64,000 bases of DNA from an uncultured Lachnospiraceae bacterium (lineage in GTDB: Bacteria; Bacillota; Clostridia; Lachnospirales; Lachnospiraceae), in the NCBI GenBank assembly GCA_910585965.1, contig CAJUHH010000008.1:91662-155661 (forward strand), in the 5' to 3' direction. Below the pieces are notes generated by a model that did no database searches, had not been told where the DNA came from, and worked only from the letters and a program-made list of their open reading frames with translations. This document shows, piece after piece, positions 1 to 8,883 of the stretch (position 1 is the first letter of the stretch; every line of letters begins with the position of its first letter). The position numbers were made by a program, and so were the translations under genes.

Positions 1-14
1 GTTACTGTCACCAT
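1..14 (-). CDS. 5' end of an unidentified CDS running off the left edge
   Basis: On the minus strand an ATG at 14-12 is preceded by a perfect AGGAGG at 26-21 with 6 nt spacing, and the reading frame (Met-Val-Thr-Val) stays open to the window edge. It would be the next gene downstream of the Nif3-like gene, which stops at 76. Only four codons are visible, so no product can be given. Confidence 0.45.
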
Positions 15-75
15 ATGCCGCCTCCTGTTTTACATGTTCTCCATCTGCGTTTTCCAACAGACATAGAAATTCTCT

Positions 76-876
76 TTACACCAGCCAAAACGGATTCCCC
101 TCCTTCGCCGCAAATACGGCGATCTGCGGGAATTCCCTTTCAATATACTCCATCATATAAGGAACAAAGATCTTCTCCAGCCCGTAATGCCCCGCATCGA
201 TAATGGCCAGCCCCTGCGCCACCGCATCCAGCCCTTCGTGATGCTCGATATCCCCGGTAATCAATACTTCGGCTCCGGCTTCCACCGCCGGGCGTATCAT
301 GGATTTACCCGATCCCGGCGATACTGCCGCGCATTCCACCGCCATATCCCTTTCCCCGTAAACTTTCACGCTCTCCAAATGGAAAATATCCTTCACATAA
401 GAGGCGCATTCTTCCAACGTCATCACCTGGGGCAGCTTTCCATATCTGCCAATCCCCTCTTTGGCAATCTCATCCTCATAAGTCACTTGCAAGACCTGTC
501 TTTCTTTTAGCCGAATCTCGTCCGCCGCCGCGTCTGCCATCCCCATTACATCAAAATTCGTATGCATCGCATAATAACTGATGTCATTCTGTATCAGCTT
601 TACCACGCGCCTTCCGATAAAGTCATCCGTATTGATCTTTTTCATGGCAGAAAAAATGAGCGGGTGATGGGTCAGAAGCATATCCGCCCCTTTCCTCACC
701 GCCTCTTCCACAACCGCGTCTGTAGCATCCAAAGCAATGCATATCTTTCCCACTTCTTTATCCCGGCGGCCTGCCAGCAGCCCTACGTTATCCCAGCTTT
801 CTGCAAACACCGGGGCGCATAACTGTTCCAGGCTTTCTATCACCGCGCCGCATTCCACGCTCTTTTTATTTTCCAT
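76..876 (-). CDS. Nif3-like dinuclear metal center protein
   Basis: Nif3/YqfO-family protein of about 266 residues. The family forms hexameric toroids with a two-metal site; its cellular substrate is not settled, and some members have been described as GTP cyclohydrolase I-like. The histidine motifs expected of the metal site are present: THHPLIF near residue 70 and DIEHHEG near residue 210. The start is the ATG at 876 (Met-Glu-Asn-Lys-Lys), behind an AAAGG-type site; the reading frame stays open upstream into trmK, but that extension has no site and no family similarity. It is the last complete gene of the dgt-dnaG-rpoD-trmK block, 20 nt after trmK. Nif3 beside trmK and rpoD is common in Firmicutes. 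Confidence 0.9.
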   Translation of the reverse strand: MENKKSVECGAVIESLEQLCAPVFAESWDNVGLLAGRRDKEVGKICIALDATDAVVEEAVRKGADMLLTHHPLIFSAMKKINTDDFIGRRVVKLIQNDISYYAMHTNFDVMGMADAAADEIRLKERQVLQVTYEDEIAKEGIGRYGKLPQVMTLEECASYVKDIFHLESVKVYGERDMAVECAAVSPGSGKSMIRPAVEAGAEVLITGDIEHHEGLDAVAQGLAIIDAGHYGLEKIFVPYMMEYIEREFPQIAVFAAKEGNPFWLV

Positions 877-896
877 ACAAATGCCCTTGCCTTTCT

Positions 897-1655
897 TTAC
901 TGGTAACAGGAAAGCGCCGCCTCTATCCCGCGTATCCTGTCCGCGATCTCGGTCTGCCGTTCCTGCGTTTCCCTGCCGTTTCCGCGAAGGTTCTCCATAA
1001 TCTGCATGCAAAGGCTGTATTCCCTCCGCAGATAATCCTCCAATACCCTATCCTTTTTTTTCAGCAAAACAGGCCCGTATTTATCCTCGATTTGCTGCCA
1101 TCCAGCGTCTTCTCGTTCCCCGCTTTGCTTTTTGCCGCCCGCCCCCGGCAACGCCTTTATGGCCTTTACAGCTTTTATGATCGGATAATATTTCCCCTCT
1201 TCCAAAACCATATTTTCATCCACGATGGAATATCCCTCTTCCCGCAGATATTCCCTTACCATCCTTATTTCCGACTGGGGCTGCAGGATGGCTTCCCGCA
1301 TCTGCCGGATCTTCTCCTTCCCCTCTTCCATAATCCGCCGCATCAGCCTTCCGCCCATACCGGCGCAAACAAGGGTATCTGCTTCGCCCGCAGAAAGAGC
1401 CGCCACTCCGTCGGACAACCGAGTCTCTATGTAGCCTTCCAAACCATATTCCCTCACATGCTCCCCGGCTGCCCGCAGCGGCCCCTCGTTCACATCCATT
1501 GCTATCGCCCTGGGGCTGATCCCTCTTTGAACCAGATAAATAGATACGAAACCGTGGTCGCAGCCTACGTCGCACACGGTATTTCCCTCCGTCACCATTC
1601 CTGCTACCGCCCGCAGCCGCCTGGAAAGCTTTACGTCCTTATTTCCTTCTCTCAT
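897..1655 (-). CDS. trmK: tRNA (adenine22-N1)-methyltransferase
   Basis: Class I SAM-dependent methyltransferase of the TrmK family, which makes m1A22 in the D-loop of some bacterial tRNAs. The SAM-binding motif CDVGCDHGFVSIYL is near residues 27-40, followed by the acidic AMDVNEGPL strand end and the CAGMGG motif. A coiled, charged C-terminal region follows, with length typical of the family (about 252 aa). The ATG at 1655 shares its A with the rpoD stop codon (TGATG), implying translational coupling; a TTG one codon upstream could also serve. It lies between rpoD and the Nif3-like gene, the order seen in many Firmicutes. Confidence 0.93.
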   Translation of the reverse strand: MREGNKDVKLSRRLRAVAGMVTEGNTVCDVGCDHGFVSIYLVQRGISPRAIAMDVNEGPLRAAGEHVREYGLEGYIETRLSDGVAALSAGEADTLVCAGMGGRLMRRIMEEGKEKIRQMREAILQPQSEIRMVREYLREEGYSIVDENMVLEEGKYYPIIKAVKAIKALPGAGGKKQSGEREDAGWQQIEDKYGPVLLKKKDRVLEDYLRREYSLCMQIMENLRGNGRETQERQTEIADRIRGIEAALSCYQ

Positions 1656-2767
1656 CAATCCAGATAGTCCTTCAGCTTGCGGCTTCTGCTGGGATGGCGG
1701 AGCTTGCGCAGCGCCTTCGCTTCGATTTGGCGGATACGCTCACGGGTTACATTGAATTCTTTTCCTACTTCCTCCAAAGTCCTCGCGCGCCCGTCATCCA
1801 GCCCGAAGCGGAGCCTTAATACCTTCTGCTCCCGTTCCGTCAGCGTGCCGAGTACCTCCACCAGCTGCTCCTTTAATAAGGTAAAAGCCGCCGCATCCGC
1901 CGGCACCGGCACATTATCGTCCTGTATAAAATCGCCGAGATGGCTGTCCTCTTCTTCGCCGATCGGTGTCTCCAAAGAAACAGGCTCCTGGGAAATCTTC
2001 AATATTTCCCTTACCCTGTCCACAGGCATATTCATCTCTTCCGCGATTTCTTCCGGGGTAGGTTCCCTCCCAAGTTCCTGCAGCAACTGTCTGCTGACAC
2101 GGATCAGCTTATTGATTGTCTCCACCATATGCACGGGAATACGGATCGTCCTCGCCTGATCCGCGATCGCCCTCGTGATCGCCTGGCGGATCCACCAAGT
2201 CGCATAAGTGGAAAATTTATATCCCTTCCGATAATCGAATTTTTCCACAGCTTTAATAAGGCCAAGGTTCCCCTCCTGGATCAGGTCAAGGAAAAGCATG
2301 CCTCTGCCCACATATCTTTTCGCGATGCTGACAACCAGACGCAGATTGGCCTCCGCAAGGCGCTTTTTCGCATCCTCGTCGCCCATCTCCATCTTCTTTG
2401 CCAGTTCGATTTCTTCCTCCGCGCTGAGAAGAGGAACCTTTCCGATCTCTTTCAAATACATCCTGACCGGATCCTCGATGCTGATGCCGTCCGGCACGGA
2501 CAAGTCAATGTTTTCCACATCCACCTCGTCCTCTTCCGTCAGGATGATCTCCTCGTCATCCACATCGTCCTCCTCCGTAATGCGGAGTACATCCACGTTA
2601 TTCTGTTCTAATGTTTCCAATATCCGATCGAACTGCTCTTCCTCCAAAGTCATATCATTGAAGAAATCGCTGATCTCCTGATACTCTAAAACATTCTTCT
2701 TCTTTTTCGCAGCGTTCAGAAGCTCTTTTAAACGCTCCTCAAACTTTGCTTGTGTGTTTTCATCCAT
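1655..2767 (-). CDS. rpoD: RNA polymerase primary sigma factor (sigma-A/RpoD)
   Basis: Housekeeping sigma-70 factor of 370 residues. An acidic region 1.1-like N-terminus (1-90) precedes region 1.2 (DPVRMYLKEIG, about 97-107). Region 2 is nearly invariant: NLRLVVSIAKRYVGRG, then the -10 recognition segment FSTYATWWIRQAITRAIADQ around 185-205. Region 3 follows, and region 4 ends with the -35 helix-turn-helix EEVGKEFNVTRERIRQIEAKALRKLRHP. The length matches clostridial SigA. It lies 38 nt downstream of dnaG and overlaps trmK by one base, the classic primase-sigma arrangement. Many intergenic regions in this window carry TTGACA/TATAAT-type promoters that fit this factor. Confidence 0.98.
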   Translation of the reverse strand: MDENTQAKFEERLKELLNAAKKKKNVLEYQEISDFFNDMTLEEEQFDRILETLEQNNVDVLRITEEDDVDDEEIILTEEDEVDVENIDLSVPDGISIEDPVRMYLKEIGKVPLLSAEEEIELAKKMEMGDEDAKKRLAEANLRLVVSIAKRYVGRGMLFLDLIQEGNLGLIKAVEKFDYRKGYKFSTYATWWIRQAITRAIADQARTIRIPVHMVETINKLIRVSRQLLQELGREPTPEEIAEEMNMPVDRVREILKISQEPVSLETPIGEEEDSHLGDFIQDDNVPVPADAAAFTLLKEQLVEVLGTLTEREQKVLRLRFGLDDGRARTLEEVGKEFNVTRERIRQIEAKALRKLRHPSRSRKLKDYLD

Positions 2768-2805
2768 TTTTTGGTTCCATCCTTCCTCATGTAGTCATAG
2801 TATGA

Positions 2806-4584
2806 TCATTCATCCAGAGAAATATGCGTTTTGCTAAGTTCTTCCAGCGCTTTTTTTCCTGCAATTACCTTATTCAGAGCATCCACATCCGCTCCCATTC
2901 TCTCGGAATAGTATTCATAACTGTTTCTCTTTACCGTATATATAATATCATGCAGAGCCTTTTCCCTCTCCTTTTTCGTTTCCAGCTCTTCCAGCTTCGT
3001 ATTAAAAAGCGCCGCTACTTCCCGTTGTTCCTCTTCGTCTTCAAAGAGGCTGACCAGCGCCGCCGGATTGAATTCCCCTTTCGAAAGCCCTTCGAACAGC
3101 CTGTCCGCTACCTTTCGGTACAATTCATCCGTAAAATCTTCCGCATTGACATATTTCGCTATTTCAGGATATATCCCCGGCTCATCCGTCACCCATGTAA
3201 TCAACAGCCGCTGGGCTTTTTTCCGGTTTTCCTCCGGCGTGTTTTTCTTCTCCGCCCGCCCCGATTTCGGACGCACGATAGGGCTTGCCAGCCCGGTCTG
3301 CGCCGCATAAGAGGCTACCAGCTTTCGCAGATTTTCAAAACCGATATGGTATTTTTCAGCCACTGCCTCCAAATAATTCTCCCGTTCCACCTCTTCCGAA
3401 AATCCGCAAAGTTTTCTGGCAATTTCCCGGTGGAACTTGGTCTTGGCCTCCGGATCCTTTAAATCATATTCCCGCTCCAGCATACGCAGTTCAAAGAAAA
3501 AGCTGTTTTCCGCCCCTTCTATCCTCTTCCGAAACTCTTCTGCCCCCCGGTTTTTCACGAATTCGTCCGGATCTTTATAGGGTTCCATATTAATAACCTT
3601 TCCGCTCAGCCCCGCTTCCTTCAATATGCCGATCGCCCGCAAAGCGGCGTTTGTCCCCGCCCCGTCGCTGTCGTAAGCGAGCAGGACCTCCTTCACATAC
3701 CGTTTGGCCAGATTCGCCTGCCCTATGGTAAACGCCGTCCCAAGGGATGCCGCCGCCTGGGTAAATCCGGCCTGGTGCATCGCGATCACATCCATATAGC
3801 CTTCGCAGAGGATGAGGCTGCTTTGCCTCGATGTCCTTGCAAAATTCAATCCGTACAGATTACGACTTTTATCAAATATCATCGTTTCCGGGGAATTCAG
3901 GTATTTCGGCTTGCCGTCGCCCATCACCCGCCCGCCGAAACCAATCACCCGGTGGTTGATATCCTGGATGGGAAACATAACCCGGTTCCAGAACTTATCA
4001 TGAAACCCAAATTTTTCATCGAATGCCGCCACGCCCGCTTCCTGTATCAGCTCATCCCCATAGCCTTTGGAGCGGAGATACTGCACCAGATCATTGCTGG
4101 ATACAGCGGCAAAGCCGAGGCCGAATTTTTTCATCGTTTCTTCGCTAAGCCCCCGTTCTGCCAGATAACGGTACCCCTTCTCTCCCCGTTCGGACCGAAG
4201 CTGGTAATAAAAATATCTGGCGGCTTCCTTATTGATCTCCAGCAGTCTTCCCTTGCGGCTCTCCTTCTTTTTCACCTCTTCGGAATACTCGATCTCCGGC
4301 AGATTCACCCCTGCCCTGTCCGCCAGAAGCTTCACCGCTTCCGGGAACGAATAATTCTCATATTCCATAATAAAAGTAAAAACATTTCCGCCAGCCCCGC
4401 AGCCAAAACAGTAATACATCTGCTTGCCGCCTGAGACCGAAAAAGAAGGCGATTTCTCATTATGAAACGGACAAAGCCCAAAATGATTTGCCCCTTTCTT
4501 CTGCAGCCTCACATAACCGGAAATCACATCCACAATATCATTCTTCATCCGTACTTCTTCCACAATCTCATCCGGATAATACAT
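2806..4584 (-). CDS. dnaG: DNA primase
   Basis: Primase of 592 residues that lays RNA primers for DNA replication. The N-terminal CHC2 zinc ribbon shows C38-x2-H41 and C59-x2-C62 (CPFH...CFGC). The catalytic core follows, with the TOPRIM metal-binding motifs CEGYMD near residue 260 and YDSDGAG near residue 308. A C-terminal helical DnaB-interaction region completes the protein. The start at 4584 lies behind a G-rich site and fits the family N-terminus (MYYPDEIVEEVR). It is in the run dgt-dnaG-rpoD; the dgt-dnaG gap of about 120 nt holds two large hairpins listed separately. Confidence 0.97.
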   Translation of the reverse strand: MYYPDEIVEEVRMKNDIVDVISGYVRLQKKGANHFGLCPFHNEKSPSFSVSGGKQMYYCFGCGAGGNVFTFIMEYENYSFPEAVKLLADRAGVNLPEIEYSEEVKKKESRKGRLLEINKEAARYFYYQLRSERGEKGYRYLAERGLSEETMKKFGLGFAAVSSNDLVQYLRSKGYGDELIQEAGVAAFDEKFGFHDKFWNRVMFPIQDINHRVIGFGGRVMGDGKPKYLNSPETMIFDKSRNLYGLNFARTSRQSSLILCEGYMDVIAMHQAGFTQAAASLGTAFTIGQANLAKRYVKEVLLAYDSDGAGTNAALRAIGILKEAGLSGKVINMEPYKDPDEFVKNRGAEEFRKRIEGAENSFFFELRMLEREYDLKDPEAKTKFHREIARKLCGFSEEVERENYLEAVAEKYHIGFENLRKLVASYAAQTGLASPIVRPKSGRAEKKNTPEENRKKAQRLLITWVTDEPGIYPEIAKYVNAEDFTDELYRKVADRLFEGLSKGEFNPAALVSLFEDEEEQREVAALFNTKLEELETKKEREKALHDIIYTVKRNSYEYYSERMGADVDALNKVIAGKKALEELSKTHISLDE

Positions 4585-4622
4585 CCCATCCCCCTCTATC
4601 GTCTCCTATCGGCATAATCTTT

Positions 4623-4707
4623 GGAAGAAGCGCCCCTCGCTTCTTCCGGAAATAGCATAGCTATTCTTAGGCCGCGTCCCCTGCGGCCTTAGAATAACTC
4701 TATTTCC
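4623..4707 (-). repeat. Two adjacent intercistronic hairpins between dgt and dnaG
   Basis: Hairpin A pairs 4623-4632 with 4638-4647 perfectly (10 bp, 5-nt loop). Hairpin B directly follows: its outer arms GGAAATAG (4648-4655) and CTATTTCC (4700-4707) are perfectly complementary, and an inner stem pairs 4662-4675 with 4683-4696 with one mismatch (GGCCGC/GCGGCC at the tip). The outer arm of B reaches the first base of the dgt stop codon. Neither has a T-run on the operon strand, so they look like RNA-processing or stabilising stems, or a dispersed repeat, rather than a terminator. Confidence 0.7.
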
Positions 4708-5720
4708 TAGTAGTGCCAAGACTTCGGTATAAACAATTCCTCATATTTTGCAATAGCAAACCGATCCGACATCGCGCCGACATAATCGCACACGATGATC
4801 TCCGGCGCTTCCCCGTATCGATCCATTCTTTCCTTCAAACGTTCCGGCAGCCTCCCAAAATGCCGGAAATAATATTCATAGAGGGATTTCATCAGCGTTT
4901 CCGCTTTCTCCTCTTCTTTTTTCGCCGCCTTGTTCTGGTATACCCGCTCGAACATAAAGCCCCTCAGCTTCCGCATCGCCTCTTCCACAGCGGGCGACAT
5001 GCAGATCTCGTTCTTCTCATAGCTGTACGTCACCAGATCATGGATGAAATGATCGAGCCTTTCCCCTGTGGTAAAGCCGATCACTTCCCCGATCTCCCTT
5101 GGCACATCGGATTCCTGCAGGATCCCTCCCCGTATCGCATCATCCATATCGTGATGGATATAAGCGATCTTATCCGAATAGCGTACGATCTTTCCCTCCA
5201 GCGTGTAAGGCATTCCCTTTGTCTGGTGATTCCGTATTCCGTCCCTGGCTTCCTGGGTCAGATTCAGCCCCTGTCCGTCTTTTTCCAACACATCCACCGT
5301 CCGCACGCTTTGTTCGCTATGGCAGAAGCCGTAAGGGCATACTTCGTTCAAAGCCCTCTCCCCGGCATGTCCGAACGGCGTATGGCCCAGGTCGTGTCCG
5401 AGAGCAATCGCCTCCACCAAATCCTCGTTCAGCCTGAGCGCTTTCGCGATCGTCCTGGCATTCTGGGAAACTTCCAAGGTATGCGTCAGCCTCGTCCGAT
5501 AATGGTCGCCCTCCGGAGTCAGGAAGACCTGCGTTTTATCCTTCAGCCTGCGGAATGACTTGCTATGTAGTATCCGATCCCGATCCCTCTGATAAACCGG
5601 ACGGATATCGCATTGTTCCTCTTCCCTTAACCGTCCTTTGGAATCCATGCTCAAAGAAGCGTACGGGCTTAAATACTCCTTCTCCCATTGCTCCAGCTTT
5701 TCACGAATCAACATTCCCAA
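4707..5720 (-). CDS. dgt: Deoxyguanosinetriphosphate triphosphohydrolase-like HD protein
   Basis: HD-domain dNTP triphosphohydrolase (dGTPase type 2 family) of 337 residues. The metal-binding motifs are clear: H80 in TRLTHTLEVSQ, H109-D110 in GHDLGHTPFGHAGE, and a later IAYIHHDMDDA. The family cleaves dNTPs to nucleoside plus triphosphate and helps control dNTP pools, which fits its place directly upstream of dnaG. The start is a TTG at 5720: AGGAGG lies 7 nt before it, whereas the in-frame ATG at 5714 would have a 13-nt spacing. The motif order and length are normal for Firmicute members. Confidence 0.92.
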   Translation of the reverse strand: MGMLIREKLEQWEKEYLSPYASLSMDSKGRLREEEQCDIRPVYQRDRDRILHSKSFRRLKDKTQVFLTPEGDHYRTRLTHTLEVSQNARTIAKALRLNEDLVEAIALGHDLGHTPFGHAGERALNEVCPYGFCHSEQSVRTVDVLEKDGQGLNLTQEARDGIRNHQTKGMPYTLEGKIVRYSDKIAYIHHDMDDAIRGGILQESDVPREIGEVIGFTTGERLDHFIHDLVTYSYEKNEICMSPAVEEAMRKLRGFMFERVYQNKAAKKEEEKAETLMKSLYEYYFRHFGRLPERLKERMDRYGEAPEIIVCDYVGAMSDRFAIAKYEELFIPKSWHY

Positions 5721-5799
5721 AGCAGAACCTCCTTCCTTACAATTACAATATTCGGCGTTCCATCGGAAAATCCTTTTTTTATTTCAAAATTATTCATTT

Positions 5800-6696
5800 T
5801 CAGCGGCATATAGTATAGATAAATTCCGCGTTTTTATCCATCGCCTCATAGGCCGTTTTAAACGGAGACATCTGGAATACATGCCACATGCCCTCAAAAA
5901 TGTCCATCCTCACAGGTACGTTTGCCTTGATCATCTTTTTATGAAGCATGACGGAATCCTCCAAAAGCACTTCGTTGCTCCCCACCTGGATATAAGTGGA
6001 GGGGAAATCGATAAAATCACCAAAAATAGGGGAAATCAAAGGATTCTCCAGCTCCTGCCCCTCCGCATAATTATGAACCATCTCCCCGATATATTCCGCA
6101 TCCAATACCGGATCCACTTCCTTCTTCGTCTGGTAAGACTTCCCGGACGCGGTCAGATCCGTCCATGGCGACATCAGCACCAGCCCCCTGGGCAGCAGTC
6201 TGTTCTCGCTCTTCAGTTTATGCACCAGCGCCAGGGCCAGATTCCCTCCTGCCGAATCTCCAGCCACCATGACATCCCTCGCCCCATAGCCAAGCAGCAT
6301 CAGGTAATTCCATGCTTTCATCGCATCCTCCAGCGCGGCCGGATAGGGGTGCTCCGGCGCAAGCCGGTAATCAAAGCAGAGAACATCCATGGAAGTGGAC
6401 ATCGCCAGTTTTGTCGTCAGCGTCCTCGCATATAAACTGCTTCCTGTGGAGTACCCGCCCCCATGGCAGTAGAGGATCACATATTTTTTCATATGCGCCC
6501 TGTTGACCGAGATCCATTCCGCATAAATGTCTTCAATCACCATTTCACGGACCAGCATATCCCGGCTGTTTCCAAGCAGGGCTCCGAAATGGTCCTGCGA
6601 CTGCCTGTGCTTTTCAATATCCGTATTTTCCACTACACTGTGTACCTTTTTTATCAGATTCATCAGATTCATATTTCTTTTTTCTGTCATCGCCAT
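5800..6696 (-). CDS. Alpha/beta hydrolase, hormone-sensitive-lipase-type esterase
   Basis: Cytoplasmic carboxylesterase of 298 residues in the HSL (family IV) group. The oxyanion motif HGGG is in CHGGGYSTGS near residue 80, the nucleophile motif GDSAGG near residue 150, and the charge-relay Asp/His regions are near the C-terminus (LLEDSVML, MWHVFQM). No signal peptide. The substrate is unknown; short acyl or acetyl esters are typical. It ends 80 nt upstream of dgt and diverges from the condensation-like acyltransferase at 6819, so the pair may make and break the same ester; that link is inference. Confidence 0.88.
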   Translation of the reverse strand: MAMTEKRNMNLMNLIKKVHSVVENTDIEKHRQSQDHFGALLGNSRDMLVREMVIEDIYAEWISVNRAHMKKYVILYCHGGGYSTGSSLYARTLTTKLAMSTSMDVLCFDYRLAPEHPYPAALEDAMKAWNYLMLLGYGARDVMVAGDSAGGNLALALVHKLKSENRLLPRGLVLMSPWTDLTASGKSYQTKKEVDPVLDAEYIGEMVHNYAEGQELENPLISPIFGDFIDFPSTYIQVGSNEVLLEDSVMLHKKMIKANVPVRMDIFEGMWHVFQMSPFKTAYEAMDKNAEFIYTICR

Positions 6697-6755
6697 AAGA
6701 ATAACCCTTTCTTTATCCGTTATTTTTTTAATTTTACCACATAATCCGCAAACTG

Positions 6756-6764
6756 TGGTATACT
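6756..6764 (+). promoter_or_regulatory. Extended -10 promoter and leader hairpin for the acyltransferase-like gene
   Basis: TGGTATACT forms an extended -10 element; no good -35 is seen at 17 bp. A small stem (AGCCGG at 6778-6783 with CCGGCT at 6792-6797, then TTTT) lies in the leader before the start codon at 6819, and may attenuate or stabilise the transcript. Confidence 0.5.
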
Positions 6765-6818
6765 CTAAAATAAAAAGAGCCGGATATACGGCCGGCTTTT
6801 CAAAAAAGAGGATTTTCT

Positions 6819-8105
6819 ATGGCGATCAGCAAAAAAAGCAATAAAAAAATATGGTATAAACTGGACTTGTCAGCCATCGTTTATCCCACCCTGCAGCGCA
6901 AGGACTTTTCCTCCGTCTATCGGCTTTCCGTTGTTCTGAAGGAAACCATAGACCCGGATATCCTTCAAAAGGCAGTAGACATCGCCCTGCGGCGTTTCCC
7001 CACCTATAAGGTAGCCATCCGCAAGGGGCTTTTCTGGCGCTATCTGGAAAGCAACGAAAGGCCCGGCCCCTTTGTCCAGCCGGATATTAAAAACCCTTGT
7101 ATGCCCATGCCTTTCAAGGCGAATAACCGTTATCTCATCCGCATTTATTACCACGAATGCCGGATCGCGTTAGAAGCGCACCACAGCCTGGGCGACGGTT
7201 CCGGCGGCATGTATGTATTGCAGACGATTACTGCCGTATACCTGAGGCTGTTAGGCCATTCCATTTCCACCGGCGGCTTTGTGCTTGACGTGGACAGCCC
7301 TCCCGACCCGGAGGAACTGGAGGATGCGTATATGCGCTATGCCAACGCCCAGGTTCGCCCTCCCCGGCCCGGCGAAAAAGCCTATCGGGTCAGAGGCACA
7401 AAAGAACCTTTTTATACCCTGAATATTATTGACGGCATCATGTCCGTCAAACAGGTCATGGGCGTAGCTGCAAAATATAATGCGACCATCACGGAATACC
7501 TGAATTCCGTTCTGCTTTATGCGCTCCTGCAAAAGCAATCCCACGACTGGCATCCGAAGCTGCGTCCCGTGAAAATAGCGATGCCTGTCAACTTAAGGCG
7601 TTTTTTCCCTTCCAAAACCTTGCGTAATTTTATTACCATGGTATATCCTTCCATTGATCCGAGGCTTGGGGAATATACCTTTGATGAAATCGTCATCCAT
7701 GTACGGAATTATATGCGTTATTATATTAATGAAAAATTCCTCCGGGGCGATATTACTACCAACGCCTCCACCCAGAGAAATCCTTTGATACGCGTCGTTC
7801 CGCTTTTTATCAAGGATTACACGGTCCGCCTTTTCTATACGAAAGTGCAGGATCGGAACTCCTCTGCCGGATTGACGAATATGGGAGCCTTAAAAACGCC
7901 GGAAGACATGAAGCCTTACATCGAACGATTCGACATCTATATGGGACAGCCTTTTTCCTCAAGAACCAACTGCGCCATTGTCAGCTTTGACGATACCCTT
8001 ACCATTAATTTTGCCAGCAGCATCATAGAAGCAGACGTGGAACGGTATTTCTTCCGCAAGCTGGTGCAGGACGGCATCCATGTAAAAATAGAAAGCAACC
8101 GCTAG
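6819..8105 (+). CDS. Condensation-domain-like acyltransferase (alcohol acetyltransferase-like)
   Basis: Protein of 428 residues with the HHxxxDG signature of CoA- or carrier-dependent acyltransferases in EAHHSLGDGSGG near residue 125. The rest resembles the chloramphenicol-acetyltransferase/condensation fold, including a late NFASSIIEADVERYF segment. No carrier or adenylation domain is present, so it probably acts alone on a CoA thioester. An AGAGGA site lies before the ATG. The next gene, a zinc-ribbon membrane protein, begins 17 nt downstream, and a divergent esterase lies upstream. I recall this acyltransferase/DUF6320 pairing from other Lachnospiraceae, but no substrate is known to me. 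Confidence 0.75.
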   Translation: MAISKKSNKKIWYKLDLSAIVYPTLQRKDFSSVYRLSVVLKETIDPDILQKAVDIALRRFPTYKVAIRKGLFWRYLESNERPGPFVQPDIKNPCMPMPFKANNRYLIRIYYHECRIALEAHHSLGDGSGGMYVLQTITAVYLRLLGHSISTGGFVLDVDSPPDPEELEDAYMRYANAQVRPPRPGEKAYRVRGTKEPFYTLNIIDGIMSVKQVMGVAAKYNATITEYLNSVLLYALLQKQSHDWHPKLRPVKIAMPVNLRRFFPSKTLRNFITMVYPSIDPRLGEYTFDEIVIHVRNYMRYYINEKFLRGDITTNASTQRNPLIRVVPLFIKDYTVRLFYTKVQDRNSSAGLTNMGALKTPEDMKPYIERFDIYMGQPFSSRTNCAIVSFDDTLTINFASSIIEADVERYFFRKLVQDGIHVKIESNR

Positions 8106-8122
8106 AAAGGAACGTGAATCAA

Positions 8123-8818
8123 ATGTCATATTGTGTAAACTGCGGGGTTGAACTGGATTCTTCCCTGCCATCCTGTCCCCTCTGTAATACCCCGGTCATC
8201 CATCCCGGCCAGCTGCGGCAGGCTTCCCCCTATCCTCTGGAAAGAGGACAGGTTGAAACAGTAAAAAGAAAAGATCTTGGCATTCTTTTAACGATCGTGC
8301 TGTCAGCGACTTCCATCGGCTGTGCGCTCCTGAACTTATTTGTTTTCAACAACAGCTTGTGGTCACTGCTCATTATCGGCATCTGCATCATCCTGTTTGT
8401 GCTGTCGATCCCTGCCGTGATCTATACGAAGCAGCCCATTTATCTGTCGCTCCTTCTGGACGGCGTCGCCATCGGCGCCTATCTGTATATGATCACTTAT
8501 CTGACTGCGTCAGACCGGTGGTTCTGGCAGCTCGCCGTGCCGATTGTAGCACTGGCGACTCTGCTGGCGGAGATACTCGCTCTCTGCATTCGGAAACTGC
8601 CCGTTTCCATCATCGCTACAGCCCTTTACATTTTTGCGGAAGCGGCCATCCTCTGCATCGGTATCGAGCTGTTTATCGACCGCTACCTCGGCAAACCTCT
8701 TTCCCCGTCCTGGTCTGCCATCGTCCTTACCGTCTGCGGGATCATCGTCATCGCGCTCATTACCCTGCTTTCCAAAAGGAGGCTCCGGGATGCGGTGCGG
8801 CGCAGGCTGCATTTTTAG
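8123..8818 (+). CDS. Zinc-ribbon multi-pass membrane protein (DUF6320-like)
   Basis: About 231 residues. An N-terminal double CxxC zinc ribbon (YCVNCGVEL, then CPLCNTPV) is followed by six predicted membrane segments between about 50 and 220 and a short basic tail. ATG at 8123 is preferred (MSYCVNCG): the GTG at 8114 lies only 3 nt from the AAAGG site, the ATG 12 nt. It overlaps nothing and is 17 nt behind the acyltransferase-like gene, so it is probably co-transcribed. The zinc ribbon should face the cytoplasm. The function is unknown; it may anchor or regulate the acyltransferase at the membrane (inference). Confidence 0.7.
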   Translation: MSYCVNCGVELDSSLPSCPLCNTPVIHPGQLRQASPYPLERGQVETVKRKDLGILLTIVLSATSIGCALLNLFVFNNSLWSLLIIGICIILFVLSIPAVIYTKQPIYLSLLLDGVAIGAYLYMITYLTASDRWFWQLAVPIVALATLLAEILALCIRKLPVSIIATALYIFAEAAILCIGIELFIDRYLGKPLSPSWSAIVLTVCGIIVIALITLLSKRRLRDAVRRRLHF

Positions 8819-8883
8819 AACGGATAGGAATTCAAAAAGACGATACAGCCCTCGCAATTCGGACTATACCGCCTAATCTAAAA

